Assembly (NCBI GenBank): GCA_947504795.1
Contig: CANNJG010000061.1
Location: 1-9,468, forward strand
Source of the DNA: Legionellaceae bacterium
Lineage (GTDB): Bacteria > Pseudomonadota > Gammaproteobacteria > Legionellales > Legionellaceae
Length of the DNA stretch: 9,468 nt
Reading direction: 5' to 3'
Of this stretch, positions 1-7,808 are shown one piece after another; the first letter of the stretch is position 1; each line of letters starts with the position of its first letter. The notes below the pieces were generated by a model. That model worked only from the letters and a program-made list of their open reading frames with translations. It was not told the origin of the DNA and searched no databases. The position numbers and the translations under genes were made by a program.

Positions 1-1945
1 CCAAGCCGACCTCGGCCAATACCAAGTCGCGCTCGAGAGCTACCGCAAAGCCCTCGCGCTTGACCCCCGTTACTTCGCGGCCTACAACGGCCAAGGCCTT
101 GCGTTACACGCTATTGGCCTGTCAGAAAAAGCCTTAGAAAGCTTTCGCCAAGCGATTGACATTCGTCCTGACTATGCTGAAGCCCACTTCAACCGCGGCA
201 ACGTGCTTCTGAAACTTCAGCGCTTAGACGAAGCCGCAGCCAGCTATACCCAAGCAGTCGTTCTGCAGCCCCAACAGCCCTTGTTTTATTACAACCTCGG
301 CATCGCGCTGCAGGAGTCTAAAAATTACCAAAGCGCGATTGATGCTTTTGAAAAAGCCTTGGCGCTTCATCCCGCCTACGAAGAAGCCGCTTACCGCTGC
401 GCTGGCGCGTACAACGCTGTAGCCGCTGAGTTCAAAGAAATCGGAAAAATAGATGCGGCCATCGTCGCCTACCACGCCGCCCTGCGCTGGAACCCGCAAT
501 ACGCCGAAGCTTTTTACAACCTGGGTATCGTTTACCAATCGCAAAACCAATTAGACAAAGCCTTGGCCGCCTACAGTGAAGCCTTGGCTTTACAACCTAA
601 CAACTCCATTTTCTACCTCAACAGAGGCACCGTTTTTCACAGCCAAAAAAAACCAAATCTCGCCTTAGAAGACTACGACCAATCCATTACCCACGACCCC
701 CAATTTGCATCCGCCTATTACAACCGAGGCAACGCCCTACAAGACCTTAAACGTAAGCCCGAAGCCGTTGACGCTTACCAAAAAGCCATTGACTGCCTGC
801 CTGATAACGTGGCTGCTTATTACAACCAAGGCTGCGTATTCAAAGACCTCGGTCGGTTTGAAGAAGCTATAAATGCTTTTGACAAAGCCATCGCCATCCA
901 GCCCGACCACGCGCAAGCCCTTTGCAACCGTGGCGTTGCGTTCAATAGCTTGAACCAACATGCCCAAGCCATCGCCAGTTACGACCGCGCGATCGCCGCA
1001 GACCCCAACTACGTTGAGAGCTACTGCAACAAAGCCCTCGCAGAACTCCTAACTGGGAATTTTGAAGCGGGTTGGCGTTTGTACGAGTGGCGCTGGGCGA
1101 TGGAAAAAATGGCTCCCAATGTTTTTGCTACGGATAAACCCCGGTGGACAGGAATAGAGCCGCTAGAAGGAAAAACTATTCTGCTGACCAGCGAACAAGG
1201 CCTAGGCGACACCCTTCAGTTCAGCCGCTATGCCCGCATGGTCAAGCAGCTTGGTGCCACAGTGATCCTGGTGGTGCAACCCACGCTGTTCGGTTTTTTA
1301 CGCCACCTAGAAGGCGTGGACCAAATCATCACGACGGGAGACGCTGTCCCAGCGCTGGATTACCACTGCCCGCTTTTAAGCCTGCCTTTGGCCTTCGGCA
1401 CTCAACTGACAACAATCCCTCTTCCAAGCGCTGGGCTGAAGGCTGACCCTGAAAAAGTCGCCGCTTGGCAGAAAAAGTTGGGGCCTAAAGTGGGTCCCCG
1501 TATCGGATTGGTTTGGAGCGGAAGCCCCGCCCATGAAAACGACCACAACCGCAGCCTCTCGTTCTCGCAGTTCTTAGCCGTAATGCCCAGCGGAATAACT
1601 TACGTGAGTTTGCAAAAAGAGCACAGTGTTGAAGATTTAAAGCAATTAAAGCAACAAGCCCATTTCACTGAATTTTCAAGTGATATCGAAAGCTTTGCCG
1701 ATACGGCAGCGCTGTGCGAATGCATGGATATGGTGATCAGCGTGGACACCAGTGTGGCCCACCTAGCGGGCGCTCTGAATAAGCCCCTGTGGGTCTTGCT
1801 GCCCTATTGCCCCGACTGGCGCTGGCTCACCCAAAGAGCCAATAGCCCTTGGTACCCTAGCGCAACGCTTCTGCGCCAAACATCAGTGGGCGAATGGAGC
1901 CCTGTTCTCAGCGCGCTTCAACAAACTCTGAAGGGTTTGCTATGA
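1..1945 (+). CDS. TPR-repeat protein with C-terminal GT9-like glycosyltransferase domain (5' partial)
   Basis: The reading frame is open from the left edge (first full codon at position 2), and TPR sequence is already in progress there, so the true start lies outside the window. A GTG at 203 is internal. About ten TPR units of 34 residues are visible up to roughly 1060, with recurring A-Y-N-x-G and A-I-x-x-Y/F-x-x-A-I patterns. The unit around 305-430 is 7 residues longer. A linker with AGWRLYEWRW (1067-1096) leads to a GT-B-like domain carrying EQGLGDT (1193-1213), GLVWSGSP followed by HNRS (1505-1555), and SVDTS followed by AHLAGAL (1739-1777). These resemble the ADP-heptose:LPS heptosyltransferase (GT9) fold. 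The protein is probably a cytoplasmic sugar transferase whose TPRs bind an acceptor protein or partner; donor and acceptor are unknown. It overlaps the next gene by 4 bases. The domain call is firm; the substrate is inference. Confidence 0.9.
   Translation, partial: QADLGQYQVALESYRKALALDPRYFAAYNGQGLALHAIGLSEKALESFRQAIDIRPDYAEAHFNRGNVLLKLQRLDEAAASYTQAVVLQPQQPLFYYNLGIALQESKNYQSAIDAFEKALALHPAYEEAAYRCAGAYNAVAAEFKEIGKIDAAIVAYHAALRWNPQYAEAFYNLGIVYQSQNQLDKALAAYSEALALQPNNSIFYLNRGTVFHSQKKPNLALEDYDQSITHDPQFASAYYNRGNALQDLKRKPEAVDAYQKAIDCLPDNVAAYYNQGCVFKDLGRFEEAINAFDKAIAIQPDHAQALCNRGVAFNSLNQHAQAIASYDRAIAADPNYVESYCNKALAELLTGNFEAGWRLYEWRWAMEKMAPNVFATDKPRWTGIEPLEGKTILLTSEQGLGDTLQFSRYARMVKQLGATVILVVQPTLFGFLRHLEGVDQIITTGDAVPALDYHCPLLSLPLAFGTQLTTIPLPSAGLKADPEKVAAWQKKLGPKVGPRIGLVWSGSPAHENDHNRSLSFSQFLAVMPSGITYVSLQKEHSVEDLKQLKQQAHFTEFSSDIESFADTAALCECMDMVISVDTSVAHLAGALNKPLWVLLPYCPDWRWLTQRANSPWYPSATLLRQTSVGEWSPVLSALQQTLKGLL
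1931..1935 (+). promoter_or_regulatory. Shine-Dalgarno site deciding the start at 1942
   Basis: AAGGG lies six bases before the ATG at 1942, inside the end of the upstream gene. Together with the ATGA overlap it supports this start over the in-frame ATG at 1894 and suggests coupled translation of the two TPR transferases. Confidence 0.7.
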
Positions 1946-3345
1946 GCCAGCTTATGCTTGAGAACTTCTTAGCCCTTGGCCACCAAGCCATGGCTGCAAA
2001 TCAGGCACAAGCCAGCGTGGATTACTTTTGTAAGGCCGTAGAACTTGACGGCGCCAACGCCCAAGCCTATTTATCCTTGGGCGCGGCGATGTTTAAGCTC
2101 AAGCAGTACCGCGCTTGCCTTGAGTGCATCGATAAAGTTCTAGCGTTAGCCTCCGACTCCGCTGAGGCTTACAACACCCAAGGCCTGGCCCTTAAAGCCT
2201 TAGGAAAAAATCAAGAAGCTATTGCAAGTTTCAACAAGGCGATTGCGCTACAGGCCCACTTCCCTGAGGTTCATCTCAATTTAGCGGCCGCCTATCGCGG
2301 TGAGCGGCGTTTAACCGAGGCGCTTCGGTCCATCCAAAAAGCCATAGCCCAAAAGCCCGACTACGCCCAAGCCCATAGCAACCAAGGCAATATCTACCAA
2401 GACCTCCATCAGCTAGACGCAGCCATCGCTTCGTTTGACAAAGCTATTTCTTTAGAGCCCGACTTAGCCGAGGCCTACTTCAACAAGTCAATCGCCTTGC
2501 TGCTACAAGGAGACTACAAAGCCGGCTGGCCTTTGTACGAATGGCGCTGGGTCAACGACAACAAAGCCGCGCTAAATCGCCATCCCCATCTGGAAGTTTG
2601 GAGTGGAAAGCAGTCGCTCCAAGGCAAACGAATACTGATTCAAAGCGAACAGGGCTTTGGCGACACCATCCAGTTTTGCAGATTTATCCGCCGTGTATCT
2701 GAATTAGGCGCTTATGTTGTTTTTGAGGTGGACGCTGTGTTGGCTTCGCTGATGAGCCGTGTTCAAGGGGTCAATGAGATCCTTATCAAAGGTCAGCCTG
2801 CGCCGCCAGCCGATTACAAGGTTCAGCTGATGAGCTTGCCAGGCCTATTTGGGCTGGGGCTTCAAGATGTCGGCGTAGATGGCGCTTATATCCATGTCAG
2901 CCCTGAAAAATCAAAAAAATGGGCGACGGAGATGGCAAACCAGCGCCAAAGCGTAGGAATCGTCTGGCGCGGCAGCCCCAACCACCAAAACGATAAAAAC
3001 AGAAGTATTCCCTTAGAAAACTTCCTAGCCAAACTCCCCAAAGGCCAGCGCTTCATCAGCTTGCAGCTCGAAACAAGTGCTCAAGAGAAGGAAATTCTCA
3101 AGCGGATGGGTGTAGCTGAAGTGACGGCAGAAATCAGTGATTTTGAAGACACTGCCGCTATTTGCCAGTGCTTGGCTGGAGTGGTAAGTGTGGATACGTC
3201 GCTGTCTCACCTGTGTGGGGCTCTGGATGTTCCGTGTGAGGTTTTGTTGGGCGTTAATCCTGATTGGCGGTGGATGTTGGAACCATCTGATTCAGCTTGG
3301 TATCCAGCGGTGACATTGCATCGCATAAATGATTCCCAAGAGTAA
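1942..3345 (+). CDS. TPR-repeat protein with C-terminal GT9-like glycosyltransferase domain (second paralogue)
   Basis: This 467-residue protein is a shorter paralogue of the gene before it. I chose the ATG at 1942 because it forms an ATGA overlap with the upstream stop and has AAGGG six bases before it. An in-frame ATG at 1894 would bury the start in the previous gene and add 16 residues unlike a TPR. About five TPR units plus a leading helix pair occupy the N-terminal half, to about 2515. The linker AGWPLYEWRW (2521-2550) follows, then EQGFGDT (2647-2667), GIVWRGSP followed by KNRS (2956-3006) and SVDTSLSHLCGAL (from 3187). The C-terminal PDWRW and WYP elements are shared with the upstream protein. 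A GT-B sugar transferase with a TPR docking region is likely; protein glycosylation is possible but unproven. The GC level matches the upstream gene and contrasts with the genes after it. Confidence 0.9.
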   Translation: MSQLMLENFLALGHQAMAANQAQASVDYFCKAVELDGANAQAYLSLGAAMFKLKQYRACLECIDKVLALASDSAEAYNTQGLALKALGKNQEAIASFNKAIALQAHFPEVHLNLAAAYRGERRLTEALRSIQKAIAQKPDYAQAHSNQGNIYQDLHQLDAAIASFDKAISLEPDLAEAYFNKSIALLLQGDYKAGWPLYEWRWVNDNKAALNRHPHLEVWSGKQSLQGKRILIQSEQGFGDTIQFCRFIRRVSELGAYVVFEVDAVLASLMSRVQGVNEILIKGQPAPPADYKVQLMSLPGLFGLGLQDVGVDGAYIHVSPEKSKKWATEMANQRQSVGIVWRGSPNHQNDKNRSIPLENFLAKLPKGQRFISLQLETSAQEKEILKRMGVAEVTAEISDFEDTAAICQCLAGVVSVDTSLSHLCGALDVPCEVLLGVNPDWRWMLEPSDSAWYPAVTLHRINDSQE

Positions 3346-3348
3346 GTT

Positions 3349-4173
3349 ATGAAAAATAAAATATATCAAATATATTACTCAAACGAAACACAGGTCAAAA
3401 ATGACCAAGGATTTTTACAACTTAATAATCTCCAAAATGAACGCCCGGACTGGAGAGAATATTGGCCGATCAGAAAATTTTTATTAAATACTCAGCTTGA
3501 AGATGACACTAGGTATGGTTTTTTTTCACCAAAATTCAAAGAAAAAACAGGTTTAGAAGCAAGCAATGTTGTGAGTTTTATTGAAAATGATGATTCTGAT
3601 GTAGTCATTTTTTCACCATACTTCGATCAATCTGCATTGAATTTTAATGTTTTTGAGCAACTAGAAGAAGCCCATACTGGATCTGTTGCTATTGCTGATC
3701 AATGCCTGAAAGAAATTTATCCCGAAGTGAGTATATTTAATATTTTAATGGATACCCGAAGCACTGTATTTTGCAATTACTTTGTGGCAAAAAAGTCTTT
3801 TTGGAACATGTGGTTGATATGCTGCGAAAAAATATTCACATTAGCAGAAAATAATAACAGTCAGTTAGCTCAGGCATTGAATTCATATGTAAAGCATGAC
3901 AATGGAATAGCCCCATTAAAAGTATTTATTATAGAAAGAATAGCTTCATTTTTAATTGAAAAAGAATCCGTTAAAACAAAAACCTTCAATCCAATTGAAT
4001 TTCAAATGGGGAATAAAATGTGGGAGGATTTTAGAAGCGAACTAGTGGTTCTAGACGCATTGAAAATCGCTTGCAAATTAAGTGGGTTTGTAAATTATCT
4101 ACAAGTATTTAATTCAGAAAGAGTAGATTTGCTGAAAAAAGTCAAAGATCGAATTGAGTCTGCGCTTGACTAA
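3349..4173 (+). CDS. Conserved-looking protein of unknown function in a glycan locus
   Basis: This 274-residue protein starts at an ATG three bases after the previous stop. I do not recognise a named function. Dense aromatic and charged motifs look like a conserved family: YYSNET (residues 9-14), RPDWREYWPIRKFL (32-45), GFFSPKFKEKTGL (57-69) and DVVIFSPYFDQ (84-94), with CNYFVAKKSFWNMW further on. From memory, similar proteins occur in polysaccharide gene clusters, but I cannot name the family. No signal peptide or clear membrane segment is visible, so it is probably cytoplasmic. Its position between glycosyltransferases suggests a role in sugar transfer or modification, which is inference from context. 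Composition turns sharply AT-rich at this gene, marking the left edge of the variable segment. An unassigned GT-A-type transferase is one alternative. Confidence 0.8.
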   Translation: MKNKIYQIYYSNETQVKNDQGFLQLNNLQNERPDWREYWPIRKFLLNTQLEDDTRYGFFSPKFKEKTGLEASNVVSFIENDDSDVVIFSPYFDQSALNFNVFEQLEEAHTGSVAIADQCLKEIYPEVSIFNILMDTRSTVFCNYFVAKKSFWNMWLICCEKIFTLAENNNSQLAQALNSYVKHDNGIAPLKVFIIERIASFLIEKESVKTKTFNPIEFQMGNKMWEDFRSELVVLDALKIACKLSGFVNYLQVFNSERVDLLKKVKDRIESALD

Positions 4174-4187
4174 AAATAAATATTAAA

Positions 4188-6170
4188 ATGCAAAACGAAT
4201 TTACGAACATTTGTCTTATTACTTTCAATAGATTGGAGTATACAAAACAATCAATCCAGTCTATTTTGAGAACCACGCAATCGAAGTGGAAATTGACGGT
4301 TGTTGACAACGGAAGTACCGATGGAACGGTGGAATATTTGCAAAAATTATATGGTAAATCGCATATCAATAACCTGGTATGTTTGGATGCCAATATTGGA
4401 GTAGCTAGGGCTGCAAATATTGCATGGCTAAAAGAACCGAATGCAAGATTTTTTGTAAAAATTGACAACGATATTATTGTTAAGAAAGACAATTGGCTCT
4501 TTGACATGATAAACCTCGTCAAAGCAAATACGGGCCTGGGATTGGTTGGGTACAACGTTGAAAATAAATCATATCCACTTATGGAAAATGAGAACGGTAC
4601 CCGATTGAGAAAGACAACTAGCAATATAGGTGGAGCAGCTGTACTGATACCTTCCAGCACAAGGAATTTAATCGGTTATTGGAGTGAAGAGTACGGTTTG
4701 TACGGTGAAGAAGATGCGGATTACTCTGCAAGAATTCAAGCGGTCGGACTTGATTATGCATATATGGAAGACGAAGATGCTATGTTTCACCTTCCTGGCG
4801 GAAAGGCCGCAGAAATCGATCCCAAGACGTTTGTTGCAAGGGCGGGTTTAGAGAATGAAGACTTTCCAGCATACAGAATATGGAAAGACGAAGAAAGAAA
4901 AAAAAATCTTGTTCAGGGTGGCTTGTATGTAAGAAATCTAATCGGATATCAAAACAAATGGATGCCAATATTTAAGCCTGCTACATACGCGTCCGTTATC
5001 GTTAATAAACTAAACACTGCAGATAAAAATACTAATCTAAGCTTGGTAAGTACAAAAATAATTGATGCACTAGTAAAAGTTAAATATACGTTAATAGTCC
5101 CACTTTTATTTGATGATGTGGATAAAATTGAAAATGCGCTTAAAATTATTAGAACCGCTATAGATCATTCAGGAAATGCACCTGATAAAATAATTTTTAC
5201 ATCTGTTGCATCCATAAAAAAATCTGCTTTAAATGAAATATTAAAGGAATTTGATATTGTTTTAAACCATGAGAACGCATATGCCACCCGGGATGATCTC
5301 ATTGTATCAGCGGCATCAATGTGCACTTCTGAATGGATAATAGTATTAGACCCATACTTGTTACCGCCTATGAACTGGGTGCAAGATATATTTTTTATTG
5401 CAGAAAAAAACCATTTTAAATTGATCGGTGGATCTGTTATTGACACGAATAGTTGGATAGATCACATGGGTTTTGGAGTCAATCAAGTAGAAATGAAATA
5501 TGAAAAATTATTCAGTCAGATGTATTTAGGCTCTCCAAATACCAATGATATGAAGGCTCTTCCATCGCCTTATTTCTTTTGTTCTAAAACAGAATTTCTT
5601 AATCTGGGTAATGCTTGGATTAAAGGTGAAAGCCGCCTACTGAAAATATTTGAAAATGCGATCGATAAAGTATCGATTGGAATATTGAAAATCCCAGCCC
5701 TGAACCTACTTGCTGAACCAATTGCTCGAGATGAAGTGGTAATTGATGACGGAATGAATGATGATTTTTATTCTTTGGAAAATATTTATAAACGTTATTT
5801 TTTAAATATACTAAATAAGAATAATATATCTCAGTTAGATCATTCATATGAAGAAATAAGCGTTTTATTTGAAAATGCCAAAAAGTTAATTCGAACTGGA
5901 AAAGTATTTCAGGGGGAAGTTATTCTGTCAAATCTAGGTAGCATTTTTGTTGGGGAATCTGACTATTGGAGTTCTCTTGGAAAATTTTACTTTGATTGCA
6001 AAATGTTCGATAAGGCTACTGATGCGTATGAACACGTATTGAAACTTGGCATTAAATCCGTAGAAAATTTCCAAAACCTCGGAATGGCGGCATACAGCGC
6101 AGGGCGTTATTTTGAAAGTACTCAATATTTTGATGATGCAATAAAATTAGTAAATGGAGTGGATAAATGA
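4188..6170 (+). CDS. Multidomain glycosyltransferase: GT2, degenerate GT2-like domain, C-terminal TPR-like repeats
   Basis: This protein has 660 residues. The N-terminal domain (about 1-240) is a clear family 2 (GT-A) glycosyltransferase, with ITFNR near the start, VDNGSTDGT (39-47) as nucleotide-binding motif, DND (93-95) in the DXD metal site, and YGEEDAD (172-178) in the usual position of the catalytic acid. A second segment (about 299-530) begins KYTLIVPLLFDD like a GT2 strand and has IIVLDPY (384-390) where DXD would fall, but lacks the second Asp, so it may be inactive or structural. Residues from about 560 to the end form two or three helical pairs with TPR-like spacing (for example DKATDAYEHVL). 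The start is weak: only AT-rich sequence precedes the ATG, 14 bases after the previous stop. The stop overlaps the next start (ATGA). It probably adds a sugar to a growing glycan in the cytoplasm; the substrates are unknown. Confidence 0.88.
   Translation: MQNEFTNICLITFNRLEYTKQSIQSILRTTQSKWKLTVVDNGSTDGTVEYLQKLYGKSHINNLVCLDANIGVARAANIAWLKEPNARFFVKIDNDIIVKKDNWLFDMINLVKANTGLGLVGYNVENKSYPLMENENGTRLRKTTSNIGGAAVLIPSSTRNLIGYWSEEYGLYGEEDADYSARIQAVGLDYAYMEDEDAMFHLPGGKAAEIDPKTFVARAGLENEDFPAYRIWKDEERKKNLVQGGLYVRNLIGYQNKWMPIFKPATYASVIVNKLNTADKNTNLSLVSTKIIDALVKVKYTLIVPLLFDDVDKIENALKIIRTAIDHSGNAPDKIIFTSVASIKKSALNEILKEFDIVLNHENAYATRDDLIVSAASMCTSEWIIVLDPYLLPPMNWVQDIFFIAEKNHFKLIGGSVIDTNSWIDHMGFGVNQVEMKYEKLFSQMYLGSPNTNDMKALPSPYFFCSKTEFLNLGNAWIKGESRLLKIFENAIDKVSIGILKIPALNLLAEPIARDEVVIDDGMNDDFYSLENIYKRYFLNILNKNNISQLDHSYEEISVLFENAKKLIRTGKVFQGEVILSNLGSIFVGESDYWSSLGKFYFDCKMFDKATDAYEHVLKLGIKSVENFQNLGMAAYSAGRYFESTQYFDDAIKLVNGVDK
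6156..6159 (+). promoter_or_regulatory. Shine-Dalgarno site for the GT2 gene at 6167
   Basis: GGAG sits seven bases before the ATG at 6167, within the last codons of the upstream gene. The start overlaps the upstream stop as ATGA, consistent with coupled translation. Confidence 0.65.
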
Positions 6171-6964
6171 AAATTTCAATTGTAATGGCCTACTATAATA
6201 GAATTATTCAAATAAAAAATACATTACGATCAATTTCGGATTCAGCCCATAAATCTGAAATTGAAGTAGTCATAGTAGATGATGCAAGCAGCGATGATCA
6301 CCGTCTTGAGACTATCGTTGGTGATTTCGACTTGGATATTAAATTAATACGTATCAACCCAAGTGAAAAAAAATGGGTTAATGCGTGTGTGCCATTTAAT
6401 ATTGGGTTCAAAAATGCCTCTAATGATTTAATTATATTTCAAAATCCTGAGTGCATACATGTTGGCGATATTGTTTCCGTATCTAGAAATTTAATTAGAA
6501 GTAATTTATATCTTAACTTCGGTTGTTATTCTACGGATAAAGTTACATCCGAGAAATTGGCATCCCTTTCAAAATATGACTTAGATCGCGTCAGAAACGT
6601 ATTAAATCCAATGGTCAATAGAGCACCAATTACTGACGGCGAAAATGCTTGGTACAACCATCCTTTGTACAGGCCATCCGGACTTCATTTTTGCTCAGCA
6701 ATTATGAAGGCTGATTTAGTAGATCTAGGTGGTTTTGACGAAATTTACTCGCAAGGCGTTGCCTACGATGATAATGAATTAATTGTCAGAATTCAAAGAA
6801 AAAAAATGGACGTAAGCATGATTTCCGAGCCTTTTGTCATACATCAATTTCATGAAACGGCGCCTTTTAATAAAAATGAAAACTTAATTTTACGAAATAA
6901 ACTTATTTTTGAATCCATGCTTAGTAAAGATGAAGGTTATAAACCGGTAATCGGCGCATTTTAA
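6167..6964 (+). CDS. Family 2-type glycosyltransferase with QNPE in place of DXD
   Basis: This 265-residue protein has a GT-A family 2 fold. It opens ISIVMAYYNR, then carries VDDAS (37-41) for nucleotide-sugar binding. At the usual DXD position it has IIFQNPECIHVGD (89-101), so QNPE replaces the metal-binding acidic pair. I recall this variant from other GT2-like proteins, so it is probably a subfamily trait rather than damage. GGFDE (188-192) and YDDNE (200-204) match the acceptor-site and catalytic-acid region of GT2 enzymes. The length fits a single-domain transferase with no membrane helix. It is coupled to the upstream gene by an ATGA overlap, so the two are probably made together and may act on the same glycan. 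The sugar specificity cannot be read from sequence. Metal-independent activity or a changed donor is possible. Confidence 0.85.
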   Translation: MKISIVMAYYNRIIQIKNTLRSISDSAHKSEIEVVIVDDASSDDHRLETIVGDFDLDIKLIRINPSEKKWVNACVPFNIGFKNASNDLIIFQNPECIHVGDIVSVSRNLIRSNLYLNFGCYSTDKVTSEKLASLSKYDLDRVRNVLNPMVNRAPITDGENAWYNHPLYRPSGLHFCSAIMKADLVDLGGFDEIYSQGVAYDDNELIVRIQRKKMDVSMISEPFVIHQFHETAPFNKNENLILRNKLIFESMLSKDEGYKPVIGAF

Positions 6965-6966
6965 TT

Positions 6967-6971
6967 AGGAG
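6967..6971 (+). promoter_or_regulatory. Shine-Dalgarno site supporting a GTG start at 6977
   Basis: AGGAG lies five bases before GTG at 6977. The overlapping ATG at 6975 is followed at once by TGA in its own frame, so it cannot start this gene. The strong site therefore supports the GTG. Confidence 0.7.
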
Positions 6972-6976
6972 TTAAT

Positions 6977-7762
6977 GTGATACCAAAAATTGTTACTATG
7001 TACTGGGGTGGAAGATTGAGTTTTCTACGATATCTTACTGTTGTTAGTTTTAAAAAACAAAATCCGGATTGGCATATAAACATCTTTTATCCTGCTTTCC
7101 CAAATACTTCTATTAGCTGGAATACAGGTGAACAGGCAGGCGTATATATGGGAGCAGATTATTTCGATCAGCTTTCTAAACTAGCTGAGCTAATTCCAAT
7201 CAGCATGGATAGTATAGGTTTTTCAGACTCTATGCCAGAAGTACATAAATCAGATATTGTTAGGCTTTGGGCTTTGGCTGAATATGGGGGGTTATATTCT
7301 GATATGGATATTCTTTACTTTAAGCCACTGCTGATCCCTGAAGAAGTAAATTTAATTTTATCTTACGATGAAGTTAATCACTATTTTAGTAACGGCTTCA
7401 TTGGGTGCTCAATCGAAGCAAAATCATTCTATTCGAATCTCTTAAATATTGCTTCATCAATATCGGGAGTGGAATATCAATCTTTAGGACCTTCAATCTT
7501 TAATAATCACGTTCAAAGGTCAAATTACCCTGCTGATGTTTGGAATATACCCATGTCGTTGATTTATCACTATAATTCTTTTCATGTAGAAGACATATTT
7601 ATAGAAAATTGTAATGATCTAGCTACTTTGTTCCCTACTGATTCAATCGGCTGTCACTGGTATGGCGGCCATCCAGCCACAAGGTATTGGGAAAATATAA
7701 TTACCAAAGATAATTACAGCTTTAACAATATTCTTTCTAAAGTCATAAATCATATTCTGTAA
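6977..7762 (+). CDS. GT32-type (Gly_transf_sug, DXD motif) glycosyltransferase
   Basis: This 261-residue protein starts IPKIVTMYWGG, as many capsule-type sugar transferases of the Gly_transf_sug/GT32 group do. The diagnostic block is complete: an Arg (R96) on a helix, then EYGGLYSDMD with GG at 104-105 and the DXD at D109-D111. In this family these bind the nucleotide-sugar phosphate through a metal ion. A later GFIGC segment and the C-terminal HWYGGH (227-232) followed by YWEN resemble the closing active-site histidine/tryptophan region of GT32 proteins. No signal peptide or transmembrane helix is evident, so it probably acts in the cytoplasm or at the inner membrane face. The start is GTG, chosen for its Shine-Dalgarno spacing and because the residues from there already fit the family N-terminus. 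It follows the GT2 gene by 12 bases. Donor and acceptor are unknown. Confidence 0.87.
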   Translation: MIPKIVTMYWGGRLSFLRYLTVVSFKKQNPDWHINIFYPAFPNTSISWNTGEQAGVYMGADYFDQLSKLAELIPISMDSIGFSDSMPEVHKSDIVRLWALAEYGGLYSDMDILYFKPLLIPEEVNLILSYDEVNHYFSNGFIGCSIEAKSFYSNLLNIASSISGVEYQSLGPSIFNNHVQRSNYPADVWNIPMSLIYHYNSFHVEDIFIENCNDLATLFPTDSIGCHWYGGHPATRYWENIITKDNYSFNNILSKVINHIL

Positions 7763-7808
7763 TTTAATTTATATATTTCGATTTTAATTTTTAAATGAGA
7801 CTTTAATT

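Noticed and set aside
1144..1446. 100-codon plus-strand frame rich in Arg and Pro
   Set aside because: It overlaps the GT9-like domain in another frame and has the composition of an out-of-frame translation of GC-rich coding sequence.
1894..1941. ATG at 1894 as the start of the second TPR gene
   Set aside because: The extra 16 residues are not TPR-like, and the ATG at 1942 has a Shine-Dalgarno site and an ATGA overlap.
203..1945. GTG at 203 as the start of the first TPR gene
   Set aside because: The frame is open back to position 2 and encodes further TPR units, so the GTG is an internal valine codon.
4142..4660. 172-codon open frame on the minus strand
   Set aside because: It lies opposite the motif-bearing GT2 domain and shows no recognisable family pattern, so it is treated as an antisense shadow.
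7763..7808. Promoter or terminator in the 46-base AT-rich gap
   Set aside because: TATA-like runs occur, but there is no matching -35 element and no GC-rich stem with a T tail; AT-rich sequence alone is not enough.
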